Counted from the stretch's first letter, positions 40,225-51,143 are shown. The stretch is 64,000 nt of DNA from Roseovarius sp. (GCA_021775255.1 JAJFIA010000005.1:1-64000); one strand, 5' to 3'. Program-made: numbers and translations. Notes: a model not told the origin generated them from the letters alone.

Positions 40225-40417
40225 GGATATTTCCTTTGTAGATACCGGGTAGATTATTGCATGGGTGCGCGGCGTTGACACTCTTCCACCAGCCCCTTAC
40301 ATCGCCTTAGGATAAAGGCAAAACAGACAGCCTGCACCTGTTGTAGAATGGTAGGACAGAGGGGGCAAGCAGTTGTGCCCCGGATCAGTGATCAAATAAA
40401 GCGGAGCGGATAAAAGC

Positions 40418-43105
40418 ATGCTGGGAATAGGAACCGTCGCCAAAAAGATATTTGGCACCCCAAATGACCGCAAGGTCAAGGCAACGCGCCCGCTGGTTGA
40501 ACAAATCAACGCACTTGAGCCGGATTTCAAAGCCCTCAGCGATGACGCCCTGATTGAAAAAACCGAAGAATTCCGCAAACGTGTGGCCGAGGGCGAAAGC
40601 CTGGATGCGCTGCTGCCCGAGGCCTTTGCAAATTGCCGTGAGGCCGCGCACCGGGCGCTGGGCCTGCGGGCGTTTGACGTACAGCTCATGGGCGGGATTT
40701 TCCTGCATCAGGGCAACATAGCCGAGATGAAAACCGGCGAGGGCAAAACCCTTGTGGCCACTTTTCCGGCCTATCTCAATGCCCTGACGGGCAAGGGCGT
40801 GCATATTGTCACGGTCAATGATTATCTGGCCAAACGTGATGCGGATTGGATGGGCAAGGTCTATGCCGCTCTTGGCCTGAGCACCGGGGTTGTCTATCCG
40901 CAGCAGCCCGAGGGCGAAAAAAAGGCCGCCTATGGCGCCGATATTACCTATGCCACCAATAACGAGCTGGGCTTTGATTATCTGCGCGACAACATGAAAT
41001 CCGAACTGCGCAACATGAATCAACGCGCGCATAACTATGCCATCGTCGATGAGGTTGACAGCATCCTGATTGATGAGGCCCGCACGCCGCTGATCATTTC
41101 CGGCCCGGCCGAAGACCGAAGCGAGCTTTACATCTCAATTGATGATCTGATCCCCGAACTGTCGGAAGAGCATTTCACCCTGGATGAGAAAACCCGCAAC
41201 GTGACCTTCACCGATGAAGGCATTGATGTTCTGGAAAGCCTGCTGCGCCAGCGCGGCCAGTTGGATGAAGAGCAAACCCTTTATGATCCCGAAAGCACCA
41301 CGCTGGTGCATCACGTCAATCAGGGCCTGCGCGCCCACAAGCTTTTTGCCCGCGACAAGGATTATATCGTGCGCGATGGCGAGGTGGTGCTGATTGATGA
41401 ATTCACCGGCCGGATGATGCCGGGGCGACGCCTGTCAGAGGGGCTGCATCAGGCGATCGAAGCCAAGGAAGGCGTTGATATTCAGCCCGAAAACACCACC
41501 ATGGCGCAGGTTACATTCCAGAATTATTTCCGGCTGTATGATAAATTATCAGGCATGACCGGCACCGCCCTGACCGAGGCCGAGGAATTTGGCGAAATTT
41601 ACGGCCTTGGCGTGGTCGAAGTGCCCACCAACAAGCCGATCACGCGGGCCGATGAGCATGATGCGATTTTCCGCTCGGTCAAAGACAAATACAACGAGAC
41701 CCTGATTTCTATCAAAGAGGCGCATGAGAAAGGACAGCCGACGCTTGTGGGCACCACCTCCATTGAGAAATCCGAGATCATAAGCAAAATGCTGACCGAG
41801 GCAGGGCTGGAACATAATGTCCTGAACGCCCGTCAACACGAAAAAGAAGCCCAGATCATTGCCGATGCAGGCAAGTTTGGCGCGATCACAATCGCCACCA
41901 ACATGGCCGGACGCGGCACCGATATTCAGTTGGGCGGCAATGTCGATTTGAAGGTGCTTGAGGCACTTGATGCCGATCCCGATGCCGATCCCGAAGCGCT
42001 GCGTGCCCGGATCGAGGCCGAACATGCCGATGAAAAGAAAAATGTGATCGAGGCCGGCGGGCTGTTTGTTCTGGCCACCGAGCGCCATGAAAGCCGCCGG
42101 ATTGACAATCAGTTGCGTGGCCGTTCGGGCCGTCAGGGCGATCCGGGGAAATCTGCGTTTTACCTCAGCCTTGAAGATGATCTGATGCGCATTTTCGGCT
42201 CGGAGCGGCTGGAAAAAGTGCTGACGACGCTGGGCATGAAAGAGGGCGAGGCGATCATCCACCCCTGGATCAATAAATCCCTTGAACGGGCGCAGGCCAA
42301 GGTTGAGGGGCGCAATTTTGACATCCGCAAACAACTGCTGAAATTCGATGACGTGATGAATGATCAGCGCAAGGTGATCTTCAAGCAACGCCTTGACATC
42401 ATGCGCGCTGATGATCTTTCAAACATTGTGAAGGACATGCGCAATGAGGTGATTGACGATCTTATTGATCAATATATGCCTGAAAAAACCTATGCGGATC
42501 AATGGGATACCCAAGGGCTTTATGCGGCAGTGATCGAGCGGCTGGGCATGGACCTGCCGGTCATTGCCTGGGCCGAGGAAGAGGGCGTTGATGATGAGAT
42601 CATCATCGAGCGGCTGGAAAATGCCGCCGATGAGATGATGGCGCAAAAGGCGGCTGAATTTGGCCCCGAAAACATGCGCATGATCGAAAAGCAGTTTCTG
42701 TTGCAGACTATTGACAGCAAATGGCGCGAGCATCTTTTAACGCTTGAACATCTGCGCAATGTTGTGGGCTTTCGCGGCTATGCCCAGCGTGATCCGCTTA
42801 ATGAATATAAAAATGAGGCCTTCCAGCTATTTGAAATCATGCTGGATGGGTTGCGCCAGGATGTGACGCAGCAACTGTCACAAATCCGCCCGCCTACGGA
42901 AGAGGAAATGCAGGTTGCGCTGCAACAACAGGCAGCACAGGCAGCACAGACAGCCATGGAAACGGCACCCGCCGGTGATCCGGCAAATGCAGCGGATGGG
43001 TTTGACGAGGATGATCCGGCAACCTGGGGAAATCCCGGCCGCAATGAAAAATGCCCCTGTGGATCAGGGCAGAAATTCAAACATTGCCATGGGCGGCTGG
43101 CCTGA
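40418..43105 (+). CDS. secA: SecA protein-translocase ATPase
   Basis: 895-residue motor of the Sec pathway. Walker A lies in [10 protein letters not shown], the DEAD-like motif in [18 protein letters not shown], and motif [15 protein letters not shown]. The C-terminal zinc SEC-C motif is [14 protein letters not shown], preceded by a Gln/Ala-rich linker. Full length and complete. The upstream region shared with the divergent parvulin was checked by eye for a SecM-like arrest peptide and none was found. Confidence 0.98.
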   Translation: MLGIGTVAKKIFGTPNDRKVKATRPLVEQINALEPDFKALSDDALIEKTEEFRKRVAEGESLDALLPEAFANCREAAHRALGLRAFDVQLMGGIFLHQGNIAEMKTGEGKTLVATFPAYLNALTGKGVHIVTVNDYLAKRDADWMGKVYAALGLSTGVVYPQQPEGEKKAAYGADITYATNNELGFDYLRDNMKSELRNMNQRAHNYAIVDEVDSILIDEARTPLIISGPAEDRSELYISIDDLIPELSEEHFTLDEKTRNVTFTDEGIDVLESLLRQRGQLDEEQTLYDPESTTLVHHVNQGLRAHKLFARDKDYIVRDGEVVLIDEFTGRMMPGRRLSEGLHQAIEAKEGVDIQPENTTMAQVTFQNYFRLYDKLSGMTGTALTEAEEFGEIYGLGVVEVPTNKPITRADEHDAIFRSVKDKYNETLISIKEAHEKGQPTLVGTTSIEKSEIISKMLTEAGLEHNVLNARQHEKEAQIIADAGKFGAITIATNMAGRGTDIQLGGNVDLKVLEALDADPDADPEALRARIEAEHADEKKNVIEAGGLFVLATERHESRRIDNQLRGRSGRQGDPGKSAFYLSLEDDLMRIFGSERLEKVLTTLGMKEGEAIIHPWINKSLERAQAKVEGRNFDIRKQLLKFDDVMNDQRKVIFKQRLDIMRADDLSNIVKDMRNEVIDDLIDQYMPEKTYADQWDTQGLYAAVIERLGMDLPVIAWAEEEGVDDEIIIERLENAADEMMAQKAAEFGPENMRMIEKQFLLQTIDSKWREHLLTLEHLRNVVGFRGYAQRDPLNEYKNEAFQLFEIMLDGLRQDVTQQLSQIRPPTEEEMQVALQQQAAQAAQTAMETAPAGDPANAADGFDEDDPATWGNPGRNEKCPCGSGQKFKHCHGRLA

Positions 43106-43185
43106 AGCGCACTCTGTGGTTGAATGTTCCTGCCAATAGCCCGAGTATCACCGGAAAGAAATTCGCATTATCCGGGGTCTGCCCT

Positions 43186-44745
43186 ATGAAATTGCTGCGC
43201 TTCGCGATCCTCGCCGCGCTATTTATATCCGGGTTCGGGCCCGCAGCTCATGCTCAGGACGTGACCCTTTCATCGCGTGATGGCGATGTGGAAATTTCCG
43301 GCAATCTTCTGGGCTTTGACGGCGAATTTTACCGGGTCGATACGATATACGGCGAATTGACTGTCGATGGTTCGGGTGTGCTTTGCGAGGGGCCGGGCTG
43401 CCCCAATCTTGAGGCCTATATCGCCCGTGTCACCCTATCGGGCGCGCCCGGCATTGGCCGGGTTATGCTCCCCGCCCTGATCGAGGCCTTTGCCATTCGC
43501 GAAGATTACACCCTGACCCGCGAGGCGCTGGATGACAGCCATATCATCTATGCCCTGGCGGACAAGCAAACCGGCATAACCCTGGGTGAATTTGAGTTCC
43601 ACCTGACCAATAGCGATGAAGGCTTTGCTGATCTTCTCGCCAATGAGGCCGATATCGCCATGTCCCTGCGCGAGGCCCGCACCGATGAGCTGAGCCGGGC
43701 GCGCGAGGCCGGGATCGGCAATCTCAATGCCCGCGGGCGCAACCGGGTGATTGCGCTTGATGCGCTGGTGCCGGTGGTCTCGCCCAGCAATCTTGTACAG
43801 GCGATAACCACCTCTGAGCTGGCGCAGGTTCTGGCGGGCGAGATCGACAACTGGAAAGATCTGGGAGGGCCAGACGCGCCCATAGCCGTGCATCTGCATG
43901 ACGCCAGATCGGGCCTTGGTCAGGCGACGATTGACCGCATCCTTGGGCCGCCGGGCCTGACTTTGGTGGCCGGAGCCACGCGCCATGAGAGCAGTCTGTC
44001 ATTGATCAATGCGGTGGTGAGCGATCCTTTTGCCATGGGTGTGACCAGCCGCTCAGAGACCGGCGATAGCTGGGTTCTGGCGCTGAGCGGCGATTGCGGA
44101 TTTTCCCTGAATGCCACCCGCCGGGCAGTGAAAACCGAGGATTACCCGCTGACATCACCGCTGTTTCTATACCTGCCCGCGCGGCGCTTTCCCAAACTGG
44201 TGCGCGAATTTCTCGCGTATTTGCGCGATCCCTCGGCGCAGTTGGTGATCCGGCGGGCGGGGTTTGTCGATCTGGCCCCGGAAGAAATCGCGATCAATGC
44301 GCAGGGCAACCGGTTTGTGAATGCCATCAGCCAGGCCGGGACGGAGATTGACCTGACAGAGCTTCAGCGCATGACCACCCTGCTTGGCCCCTTGAAACGC
44401 CTGACAACAACCTTCCGGTTCGAGGCCGGATCGGCGCGGCTTGATGCGCAATCGCGCTCAAATGTGCAGCAACTGGCCCGCGCGATGGAGCTTGGGATCT
44501 ATGATGCGCGGCGGCTGGTTTTTGTGGGCTTCAGCGATGGCGATGGCGGTGCTGCGGCCAATCGCGATATCGCCATGCGCCGGGCCATGGCGGTGCGGGC
44601 TGCGGTCACCCGCGCGGCCGAGGCGGCCAATTTATCGCGCATCAAACTGGGGGTTGAGGCCTTTGGCGAGGCCATGCCGATGGCTTGCGACGATAGCGAA
44701 TGGGGCCGTCAGGTCAATCGCCGGGTCGAGGTCTGGGTGCGTTAA
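43186..44745 (+). CDS. PstS-like substrate-binding domain fused to an OmpA peptidoglycan-binding domain
   Basis: 519 residues: Sec signal (MKLLRFAILAALFISGFGPA), a short N-terminal segment with a likely disulfide (CEGPGC), then a type II periplasmic-binding domain of the PBP-like/PstS kind (about 75-370). The C-terminal OmpA-like domain (about 400-519) carries FRFEAGSARLDAQSRSNVQQ and NRRVEVWV. The binding domain probably senses phosphate or a similar oxyanion while the OmpA part tethers it to the cell wall (inference). The track start at 43051 runs into secA; 43186 is chosen for the signal peptide. No pst transporter is nearby. Confidence 0.85.
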   Translation: MKLLRFAILAALFISGFGPAAHAQDVTLSSRDGDVEISGNLLGFDGEFYRVDTIYGELTVDGSGVLCEGPGCPNLEAYIARVTLSGAPGIGRVMLPALIEAFAIREDYTLTREALDDSHIIYALADKQTGITLGEFEFHLTNSDEGFADLLANEADIAMSLREARTDELSRAREAGIGNLNARGRNRVIALDALVPVVSPSNLVQAITTSELAQVLAGEIDNWKDLGGPDAPIAVHLHDARSGLGQATIDRILGPPGLTLVAGATRHESSLSLINAVVSDPFAMGVTSRSETGDSWVLALSGDCGFSLNATRRAVKTEDYPLTSPLFLYLPARRFPKLVREFLAYLRDPSAQLVIRRAGFVDLAPEEIAINAQGNRFVNAISQAGTEIDLTELQRMTTLLGPLKRLTTTFRFEAGSARLDAQSRSNVQQLARAMELGIYDARRLVFVGFSDGDGGAAANRDIAMRRAMAVRAAVTRAAEAANLSRIKLGVEAFGEAMPMACDDSEWGRQVNRRVEVWVR

Positions 44746-44746
44746 C

Positions 44747-44769
44747 GCATATCCAATCCAAGGATATGC
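44747..44769. terminator. hairpin between the PstS-OmpA gene and radC
   Basis: GCATATCC and GGATATGC form a perfect 8-bp stem with a 7-nt loop exactly between the two convergent stop codons. There is no clear U-run, so it may be a weak bidirectional terminator. Confidence 0.4.
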
Positions 44770-45533
44770 TATAGATAACCATGGCTGCGAAAGCTCAGCT
44801 CACAGGATTTTCCGATGATGATATGATCGTGCAAGGTAATGCTCATCGTGTCCAAAGCCGCCTGAACCGCCTGAGTCATGGAAATGTCGGAATCCGACGG
44901 TGTTGGATCACCGGAGGGGTGATTATGCACTAAAATCAACGCGCTGGCATTAAGCTGCAACGCGCGCTTGACCACCTCGCGCGGGTAGACCGGCACATGA
45001 TCCACCGTGCCGCGCGCCTGTTCCTCATCCGCAATCAGGACGTTTTTGCGATCGAGATAAAATATCCGGAACTGTTCGGTTTCGCGGTGCGCCATGGTGG
45101 TATGGCAATAATCAAGCAATGCATCCCATGACGATAAGACCTGCCGTTCAAACACCCGCGCACGGGCCAGGCGGTGGGCCGCGGCTTCGATGATCTTGAG
45201 CTCTGTGATCACCGCATCCGCCACACCAGATACCGCCGCCAGCCGATCCGGCGGGGCCGAGAGCACGCCGTTGAAATCGCCAAAACTGTCCAATAATTCC
45301 CGCGCCAGTGGCTTCACGTCCCGGCGCGGAATGGCCCGGAACAGAACCAGCTCAAGCAACTCGTAATCCGGCATGGCCTGTGCCCCCCCTGAGAGGAACC
45401 GTGCGCGCAGGCGCTTGCGATGATCCCGGATGTAGGAGGGTTGCCTGCCCGCAGGCAGACCATCCGTGATCACCGCCTCATCGCTATGAAACAGGGGCAG
45501 GGGCATTTCATTAAAGGCATGTGTGTCAGACAT
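44769..45533 (-). CDS. radC: RadC family JAB-domain protein
   Basis: 254 residues. An N-terminal helix-hairpin-helix-like region (about 40-110: YELLELVLFRAIPRRDVK) precedes a JAMM/JAB metalloprotease-like domain with the complete zinc motif LVHNHPSGDPTPSDSD. Despite the name, a direct role in DNA repair is doubtful in the literature; actual function unknown. Start MSDTHAF at 45533 is preferred to 45551. Confidence 0.92.
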   Translation of the reverse strand: MSDTHAFNEMPLPLFHSDEAVITDGLPAGRQPSYIRDHRKRLRARFLSGGAQAMPDYELLELVLFRAIPRRDVKPLARELLDSFGDFNGVLSAPPDRLAAVSGVADAVITELKIIEAAAHRLARARVFERQVLSSWDALLDYCHTTMAHRETEQFRIFYLDRKNVLIADEEQARGTVDHVPVYPREVVKRALQLNASALILVHNHPSGDPTPSDSDISMTQAVQAALDTMSITLHDHIIIGKSCELSFRSHGYL

Positions 45534-45586
45534 AATCGCAGATTGCCGCACCTTGGTTAGCGTAAGGTTAACATCTGCAAAATAGC

Positions 45587-45612
45587 GTAGGCCGGGCTTA
45601 AGCCCGGCTTAC
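45587..45612. repeat. intergenic REP-like palindrome
   Basis: GTAGGCCGGGCTTAAGCCCG(GCTTAC) is a near-perfect palindrome between the dnaJ stop and the radC start. It shares the GTAGGsCGGGCTT...AGCCCG pattern with the element inside nnr at 13213-13239. It could also act as a terminator for dnaJ, though there is no T-run. Confidence 0.6.
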
Positions 45613-45625
45613 CTGTGCTTAAGGG

Positions 45626-46777
45626 TCAGCTTTTCATACTATCCCAGAACCCTTTGACCGATGAGAAAAAGCTTTTGCTTTCCGGGTTGTTATCTTCTGA
45701 AAGCGCTTCAAACTCGCGCAGCAGCTCTTTTTGTTTGCCGGTCAGGTTCACCGGCGTCTCAACCGCCAGCTCAATGAACATATCCCCCGCCGCACCTCCG
45801 CGCAGGGCGGGCATGCCCTTGTGACGCAGGCGCATCTGACGCCCCGATTGGCTGCCTGCCGGGATCTTTACCCGGCTGCGGCCGCCATCAATGGTGGGCA
45901 CTTCGATATCGCCGCCAAGGGCTGCCGCTGCCATTGCAACCGGCACACGGCAGAAAAGATTGTTTTCTTCACGCTCGAAAATCGCGTGCTTCATCACATC
46001 AATAAAAATGTAAAGATCACCGGGCGGGCCGCCACGCATACCCGCCTCACCTTCCCCGGAAAGCCGGATACGGGTGCCGGTTTCAACGCCCGCAGGGATG
46101 TTCACACTCAAAGAGCGGTCCTTTTCCACCCGGCCCTGACCATGGCAGGATTTGCAGGGGTTCTTGATGATCTGGCCAATGCCCGAACAGGTGGGGCAGG
46201 TGCGCTCGACAGTGAAAAACCCCTGTTGCGCCCGCACTTTGCCCATGCCCGAACAGGTAGGGCAGGTAGCCGGCTCGCCACCGCCATCGGCACCGGTGCC
46301 ATCGCATTTTTCACAGGCAACCGCCGTTGGCACATTGATGGTTTTTTGCAGGCCGGAAAAAGCCTCTTCCAGCGTCACCCGCAGGTTATAGCGCAGGTCT
46401 GATCCGCGCGCGGCCCGGTTGCGGCCGCCGCCACCACCGCCGCCGCGCCCGCCCATGAAATCGCCGAAAAGATCGTCGAATACATCGGAAAACGCGCTGG
46501 AAAAATCGCCATGCCCGCCGCCGGGGTGGCGGCCGCCTCCGCCCATACCGCCTTCAAAGGCCGCATGGCCAAAACGATCATATGCGGCTTTTTTCTCGGC
46601 GTCTTTCAGAACATCGTAAGCCTCGCCAACTTCCTTGAACGCGGCCTCGGATTTGGGATTGTCGCCATTGCGGTCGGGGTGCAATTCTTTGGCTTTTGTG
46701 CGATATGCCTTCTTGATCTCGTCAGCCGAGGCGCCCTTGGCAACACCCAGAACTTGGTAATAATCACGTTTGGCCAT
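45626..46777 (-). CDS. dnaJ: DnaJ (Hsp40) co-chaperone
   Basis: 383 residues. J-domain (1-70) with the HPD tripeptide in LHPDRNGD, and a Gly-rich linker (about 75-125) with long Gly runs. Four CxxCxGxG zinc repeats follow (CEKCDGTG, CPTCSGMG, CPTCSGIG, CKSCHGQG), then the substrate-binding C-domain. Stimulates DnaK ATPase. It lies 70 bp downstream of dnaK on the same strand and probably shares its heat-shock transcript. Confidence 0.98.
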   Translation of the reverse strand: MAKRDYYQVLGVAKGASADEIKKAYRTKAKELHPDRNGDNPKSEAAFKEVGEAYDVLKDAEKKAAYDRFGHAAFEGGMGGGGRHPGGGHGDFSSAFSDVFDDLFGDFMGGRGGGGGGGRNRAARGSDLRYNLRVTLEEAFSGLQKTINVPTAVACEKCDGTGADGGGEPATCPTCSGMGKVRAQQGFFTVERTCPTCSGIGQIIKNPCKSCHGQGRVEKDRSLSVNIPAGVETGTRIRLSGEGEAGMRGGPPGDLYIFIDVMKHAIFEREENNLFCRVPVAMAAAALGGDIEVPTIDGGRSRVKIPAGSQSGRQMRLRHKGMPALRGGAAGDMFIELAVETPVNLTGKQKELLREFEALSEDNNPESKSFFSSVKGFWDSMKS

Positions 46778-46847
46778 CGAGGATCCCTCTTAGTTGGAAC
46801 CGGGGCCGGCCATGCGATGGCCAGCCCCGAAAGTCCCTTCCGGCGCG

Positions 46848-48752
46848 TCAGGCGCGCTTGTCGTCGTCCAGATCCTCAAAATCAGCATCGACAATGTCGT
46901 CTGGCCCGGCTTCATCCGCGGCCATCGGCTCATCATCGCTTTCTTCCTGGCTGGCTTTATAGATCGCCTCGCCAAGTTTCATCGCCGCTTCAGTGACGTT
47001 CTGGATGCCGGATTTGATCTTCTCGGCATTGTCATTTTCCAGCTCATCCTTGAGCGCCACAATCGCCAGCTCAATCGCCTCGATGGTGGTTGGATCAACC
47101 TTGTCGGCATGTTCTTCCATCGCCTTCTCGGTTGAATTGATCAGGCTTTCGGCCTGATTGCGGGCTTCAACCAACTCGCGACGCTCCTTATCGGATTCGG
47201 CATTTTCCTCGGCATCGCGGACCATTTTTTCGATGTCCTCATCCGAAAGCCCACCCGAAGCCTGAATGGTGATCTTCTGTTCTTTGCCGGTGCCTTTATC
47301 CTTGGCGTGAACCGACACGATCCCGTTGGCATCAATATCAAACGCCACCTCGATCTGCGGCATACCGCGCGGCGCGGGCGGGATATTTTCCAGATTGAAC
47401 TGACCCAGGATTTTGTTATCCGCGGCCATTTCACGCTCGCCCTGGAACACCCGGATGGTCACGGCGTTCTGATTATCCTCAGCGGTCGAGAAGACCTGAC
47501 TTTTGTTGGTCGGGATCGTGGTGTTGCGATCAATCAGGCGGGTAAAGACGCCGCCCAATGTTTCAATCCCCAAGCTGAGAGGCGTCACATCCAGCAGCAC
47601 CACATCCTTGACGTCACCTTGCAGAACACCGGCCTGAATGGCCGCGCCCATGGCCACAACCTCATCGGGGTTCACACCCTTATGCGGCTCTTTGCCAAAG
47701 AATTTGGTGACTTCTTCAACCACCCGTGGCATCCGGGTCATGCCGCCGACCAGAACGATCTCATCAATCTCCGAGGCCTTAAGGCCTGCGTCTTTCAACG
47801 CGGCGGCGCAGGGCTTCATCGAGGCTTTGATCAGGTCACCCACCAGGCTTTCAAGCTTGGCGCGGGTCAGTTTCATCACCATGTGCAAAGGCGAGCCATC
47901 CGAGCCCATCGAGATGAACGGCTGGTTGATCTCGGTCTGGGATGAGCTGGACAATTCAATCTTGGCTTTCTCGGCGGCTTCTTTCAGCCGTTGCAGCGCC
48001 ATCTTGTCTTTGGTCAGGTCAACGCCGTGTTCTTTTTTGAACTCATCAGCCAGGTAGTTGACGATGCGCATGTCAAAATCTTCACCGCCAAGGAAGGTAT
48101 CGCCATTGGTGGCTTTGACTTCGAACAGCCCGTCGTCGATCTCAAGCACGGTCACGTCGAATGTGCCGCCGCCGAGGTCATAAACCGCAATCGTATGGGT
48201 GTTTTCCTTGTCAAGGCCGTAAGCCAGCGCCGCCGCTGTCGGCTCGTTGATGATGCGCAGCACTTCGAGGCCTGCGATCTTGCCGGCATCCTTGGTGGCC
48301 TGACGCTGGGCATCGTTGAAATAGGCGGGCACGGTGATCACGGCTTGTGTCACGTTTTCACCAAGATAGCTTTCGGCGGTTTCTTTCATTTTGCCAAGTA
48401 TGAAGGCCGAGATCTGGCTGGGCGAGTATTTCTCACCCTTGGCTTCGATCCAGGCGTCGCCATTGCCGCCGTCAATCACATGGAACGGCATGTTCTTTTT
48501 GTCTTTGGCAAGATCCTTGTCATCCGCCCGGCGGCCGATCAGGCGCTTGACACCAAAGATGGTGTTTTCTGGGTTGGTAACAGCCTGACGCTTGGCCGGT
48601 TGGCCGACAAGGCGCTCATTATCCGTAAAGGCAACAATCGAGGGTGTGGTGCGCGCGCCCTCTGCGTTTTCGATAACGCGGGCCTGAGAGCCATCCATGA
48701 TGGCAACGCAGCTGTTTGTGGTTCCGAGGTCAATACCAATAACTTTGGCCAT
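46848..48752 (-). CDS. dnaK: DnaK (Hsp70) chaperone
   Basis: 634 residues. The ATPase domain begins [20 protein letters not shown]. The interdomain linker [11 protein letters not shown] and substrate-binding domain are present, and the acidic C-terminal tail ends [13 protein letters not shown]. Start of the dnaK-dnaJ operon; grpE is not in the window. A candidate sigma-32-type promoter lies about 110 bp upstream. Confidence 0.99.
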   Translation of the reverse strand: MAKVIGIDLGTTNSCVAIMDGSQARVIENAEGARTTPSIVAFTDNERLVGQPAKRQAVTNPENTIFGVKRLIGRRADDKDLAKDKKNMPFHVIDGGNGDAWIEAKGEKYSPSQISAFILGKMKETAESYLGENVTQAVITVPAYFNDAQRQATKDAGKIAGLEVLRIINEPTAAALAYGLDKENTHTIAVYDLGGGTFDVTVLEIDDGLFEVKATNGDTFLGGEDFDMRIVNYLADEFKKEHGVDLTKDKMALQRLKEAAEKAKIELSSSSQTEINQPFISMGSDGSPLHMVMKLTRAKLESLVGDLIKASMKPCAAALKDAGLKASEIDEIVLVGGMTRMPRVVEEVTKFFGKEPHKGVNPDEVVAMGAAIQAGVLQGDVKDVVLLDVTPLSLGIETLGGVFTRLIDRNTTIPTNKSQVFSTAEDNQNAVTIRVFQGEREMAADNKILGQFNLENIPPAPRGMPQIEVAFDIDANGIVSVHAKDKGTGKEQKITIQASGGLSDEDIEKMVRDAEENAESDKERRELVEARNQAESLINSTEKAMEEHADKVDPTTIEAIELAIVALKDELENDNAEKIKSGIQNVTEAAMKLGEAIYKASQEESDDEPMAADEAGPDDIVDADFEDLDDDKRA

Positions 48753-48862
48753 GCTTATATCCCTTCTGCTTTAGGCGATGTTACAGAAACCAAACCCGTT
48801 ATGGCGTCTGGCTTCCGATGCTTTGCGGCCACCGATCACCGGTTAGCCGCGCTTCCCGGCGT

Positions 48863-48890
48863 ATATAGGCAGGCCAGTCTGCCCGTGCAA
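48863..48890 (-). promoter_or_regulatory. candidate heat-shock (sigma-32) promoter of dnaK
   Basis: On the minus strand TTGCAC, 16 bp, then CTATAT within CCTATATA. The -10 fits the alphaproteobacterial heat-shock consensus (CCTATNT); the -35 keeps only the TTG core of CTTGA. Its location about 110 bp before the dnaK ATG and the identity of the gene support it. Confidence 0.5.
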
Positions 48891-48960
48891 CCATATGTAA
48901 GGGGTCGATTTTGCAATTTTTTTGTAAATTGTGCACGATTGGGGCTTCAATGGGGGGAAA

Positions 48961-49569
48961 ATGCCGGAACCAACCATAATCCTGCGTGGATTTCATATTT
49001 TCAAAGGGCTGCTTGATTCCCCGGCTCAGGCGGCATTGCTGGAGGATTTGCGTGATGTTGTGGCGCGCGCGCCATTGTTATCGCCCGACACACCCTATGG
49101 CAAACCCATGTCGGTACAGATGACATCGGCAGGCAAATATGGCTGGTATTCTGATCATTCAGGGTATCGCTACGCGCCGGTGCATCCGAATGGTGCGCCG
49201 TGGCCGCCGATACCCGCAAAGGCGCTTTCGCTTTGGCGGGAATTGGTAAGCGCCGACCGGGGGCCGGATTGCTGTTTGATCAACTACTATGGCGAGGGCG
49301 CGCGCATGGGGCTGCACCGCGACAGCGATGAGGCTGATTTCAACTGGCCGGTTTTGTCTGTGTCATTGGGCAATGACGGGCTTTTTCGTATCGGTAACAG
49401 AACGCGCGGAGGCAAGACGGAATCGATCTGGCTGAATTCCGGTGATGTGGTGGTGATGGGCGGCGCTGCGCGGCTGACATATCACGGGGTGGACCGCATC
49501 CGTTTTGGCACGTCAAAGCTGATGCCTAAGGGCGGGCGGATCAATCTGACGCTGCGGGTGGTCGATTGA
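48961..49569 (+). CDS. alkB: AlkB-type 2-oxoglutarate/Fe(II) DNA/RNA dealkylase
   Basis: 202 residues. The iron-binding HxD...H is seen as LHRDSDEAD and later TYHGVDRI. The 2OG-binding RxNxTxR motif is GRINLTLR near the C-terminus; NYYGEGARMGLHRD is characteristic. Directly demethylates 1-methyladenine and 3-methylcytosine. ATG at 48961, right after GGGGAAA, is preferred to GTG at 48931. Divergent from dnaK. Confidence 0.93.
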   Translation: MPEPTIILRGFHIFKGLLDSPAQAALLEDLRDVVARAPLLSPDTPYGKPMSVQMTSAGKYGWYSDHSGYRYAPVHPNGAPWPPIPAKALSLWRELVSADRGPDCCLINYYGEGARMGLHRDSDEADFNWPVLSVSLGNDGLFRIGNRTRGGKTESIWLNSGDVVVMGGAARLTYHGVDRIRFGTSKLMPKGGRINLTLRVVD

Positions 49570-49573
49570 GCCA

Positions 49574-50194
49574 TTATTGGCTGAGCGAGCAACAGCCCAT
49601 CAGAGGTGAGGAAGGTGCAAGCCCTTCACTGAACACCCATAACAGGCGGGCTTCAATGCCAAATTCCCGGTCTGACATGCCGTCATAACAGCTTTGCCCG
49701 GTGAAAGTGGCGCTGAAACTGCCAATATGGTCAAGCCTGATCTGCATTTCCGGGGGGTAGCCGTCAACAGATGTTAAAATCTGGCTGATGGGCGGGGTTT
49801 CATCAGGCTGTCCCATTTGCTGGAAAAGTATTTTACCATCACCCGGATCATAGCGGAAAGACCAAAAAGGCTCGGTTCCATAGCAGTAAACTGCGCTTTG
49901 CGATGATGCCCAGCCCGGCCCGCCTGCGGGTTGCAAATACCGCATTGCCGCCCAGCCCGGCGTTTCACCGGTATTGACCCGGCCCCATTTGCCGTTTTCG
50001 CTTAGCGCAATGACTTCAATACCCTTTTGGTCAGGGGTGAATACACCAATGATGCTGCTACTGGCACTGGCATCAACGCGGATATTCAAAACATCATCCG
50101 CCGCCACATCGCGGACATCATAAAGCGCCGGAAGGGGCTGCGCCATAAGCGCAAACGGCCAGAGCATCATTATCGCCAGAACAGCCCTTCTCAT
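49574..50194 (-). CDS. exported SH3b-domain protein
   Basis: 206 residues: Sec signal (MRRAVLAIMMLWPFALMAQP), a bacterial SH3 domain (about 25-90: VLNIRVDASASSSIIGVF, WAAMRYL), then a COG3650-like C-terminal part with YCYGTEPFWSF and paired cysteines (SCYDGMS, MGCCSLSQ). Probably periplasmic, perhaps cell-wall-associated. The start overlaps the stop of the ABC-2 permease gene, so the two are co-translated. It is convergent with alkB, only 4 bp apart. Confidence 0.8.
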   Translation of the reverse strand: MRRAVLAIMMLWPFALMAQPLPALYDVRDVAADDVLNIRVDASASSSIIGVFTPDQKGIEVIALSENGKWGRVNTGETPGWAAMRYLQPAGGPGWASSQSAVYCYGTEPFWSFRYDPGDGKILFQQMGQPDETPPISQILTSVDGYPPEMQIRLDHIGSFSATFTGQSCYDGMSDREFGIEARLLWVFSEGLAPSSPLMGCCSLSQ

Positions 50195-51012
50195 CTGCGG
50201 GCATCCCAGCTGCTTGAGGCGTGTTGACGGGTGTAAAACTCGGCCATCAAACCAATTACAAGCAAGGCCAGCGAAAAAATGATTGGGTATTCAGCCGAGG
50301 TCGTGCGCGGCACATAATTGACAAACATGAAGCCGCGGGCCTGATCAATCGTGTGAAAAAGCGGGTTCCATTCAAACATCGGAAGCATGAAAGCGGGCAA
50401 TGTATTGGCCACAAACATCTTGCCGGATGCAATCATGTTGATCCTTTGAAAAACGGTTGTGAAGATCGCAACAAAGCCTGGAAACCATGGCTTCATTGAG
50501 AGCAATACCAGCCCGATGGCCACCCCGGAAAGCCAGGCGACCAGCAGCATGCCGTAGGCCCCGGCAGGATCATCAATTTCAAACGGGGTAACAGCCACAT
50601 GATAGGCGAACAGGATAACAAGCAGCGTCAGCGTCTGAATATACAAGGTGCCAATTGCAGCCGCTACAATTGAGACGATCGTATTCATTGGCGCGTGTTG
50701 CATCATCGGCGATGAGGGCCCTTCCGTGCCGGCAATGGCACCAATGGTTTTAATATGGACCAGAAACAGGAAAATCCCCGAGATGATATAAAGCAGGAAA
50801 TCCCCCCGTATATTGGCCTTGTCTATGCCCATGAGCCAGAACATCACATAAAAGGCCAATATAAAAACCACTGCCTGCAACATGTTGCTGACAAGCGCCC
50901 ACAGGGCATTGCCGTGGCCTTTTCTAATATTGCGCACGATCGTATGATAAATCAGCTCGGCCATGCCGAGGGCCGATTGAAACTTTGATTTTCGTTTTAC
51001 CTGGTGAAACAT
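50191..51012 (-). CDS. ABC-2 type transporter permease (polysaccharide-export class)
   Basis: 273 residues with six hydrophobic segments and a cytosolic N-terminal amphipathic stretch, like KpsM/Wzm/RfbD permeases for capsule or O-antigen export (GMAELIYHTIVRNIRKGHGN start, FEWNPLFHTIDQARGF loop). Its ATPase partner (KpsT/Wzt) is not adjacent in the window, which is unusual. Instead the gene is fused in transcription to an exported SH3 protein. Confidence 0.8.
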   Translation of the reverse strand: MFHQVKRKSKFQSALGMAELIYHTIVRNIRKGHGNALWALVSNMLQAVVFILAFYVMFWLMGIDKANIRGDFLLYIISGIFLFLVHIKTIGAIAGTEGPSSPMMQHAPMNTIVSIVAAAIGTLYIQTLTLLVILFAYHVAVTPFEIDDPAGAYGMLLVAWLSGVAIGLVLLSMKPWFPGFVAIFTTVFQRINMIASGKMFVANTLPAFMLPMFEWNPLFHTIDQARGFMFVNYVPRTTSAEYPIIFSLALLVIGLMAEFYTRQHASSSWDARR

Positions 51013-51143
51013 ATACCCTTACCCGAGCTGCCTTTGAATAGAGCCTTGCGCAGTAATCTCACAGTTATCCCACAGAAATCTTGCTGTCCCGTTACCGGCG
51101 CAGCATAAGGGACGTTGGGCCATCTATCAACGTGTCGCTCATC

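Noticed and set aside
47991-49016. 341-aa and other ORFs antisense to dnaK
   Set aside because: Shadow of dnaK running into the intergenic region; no motifs.
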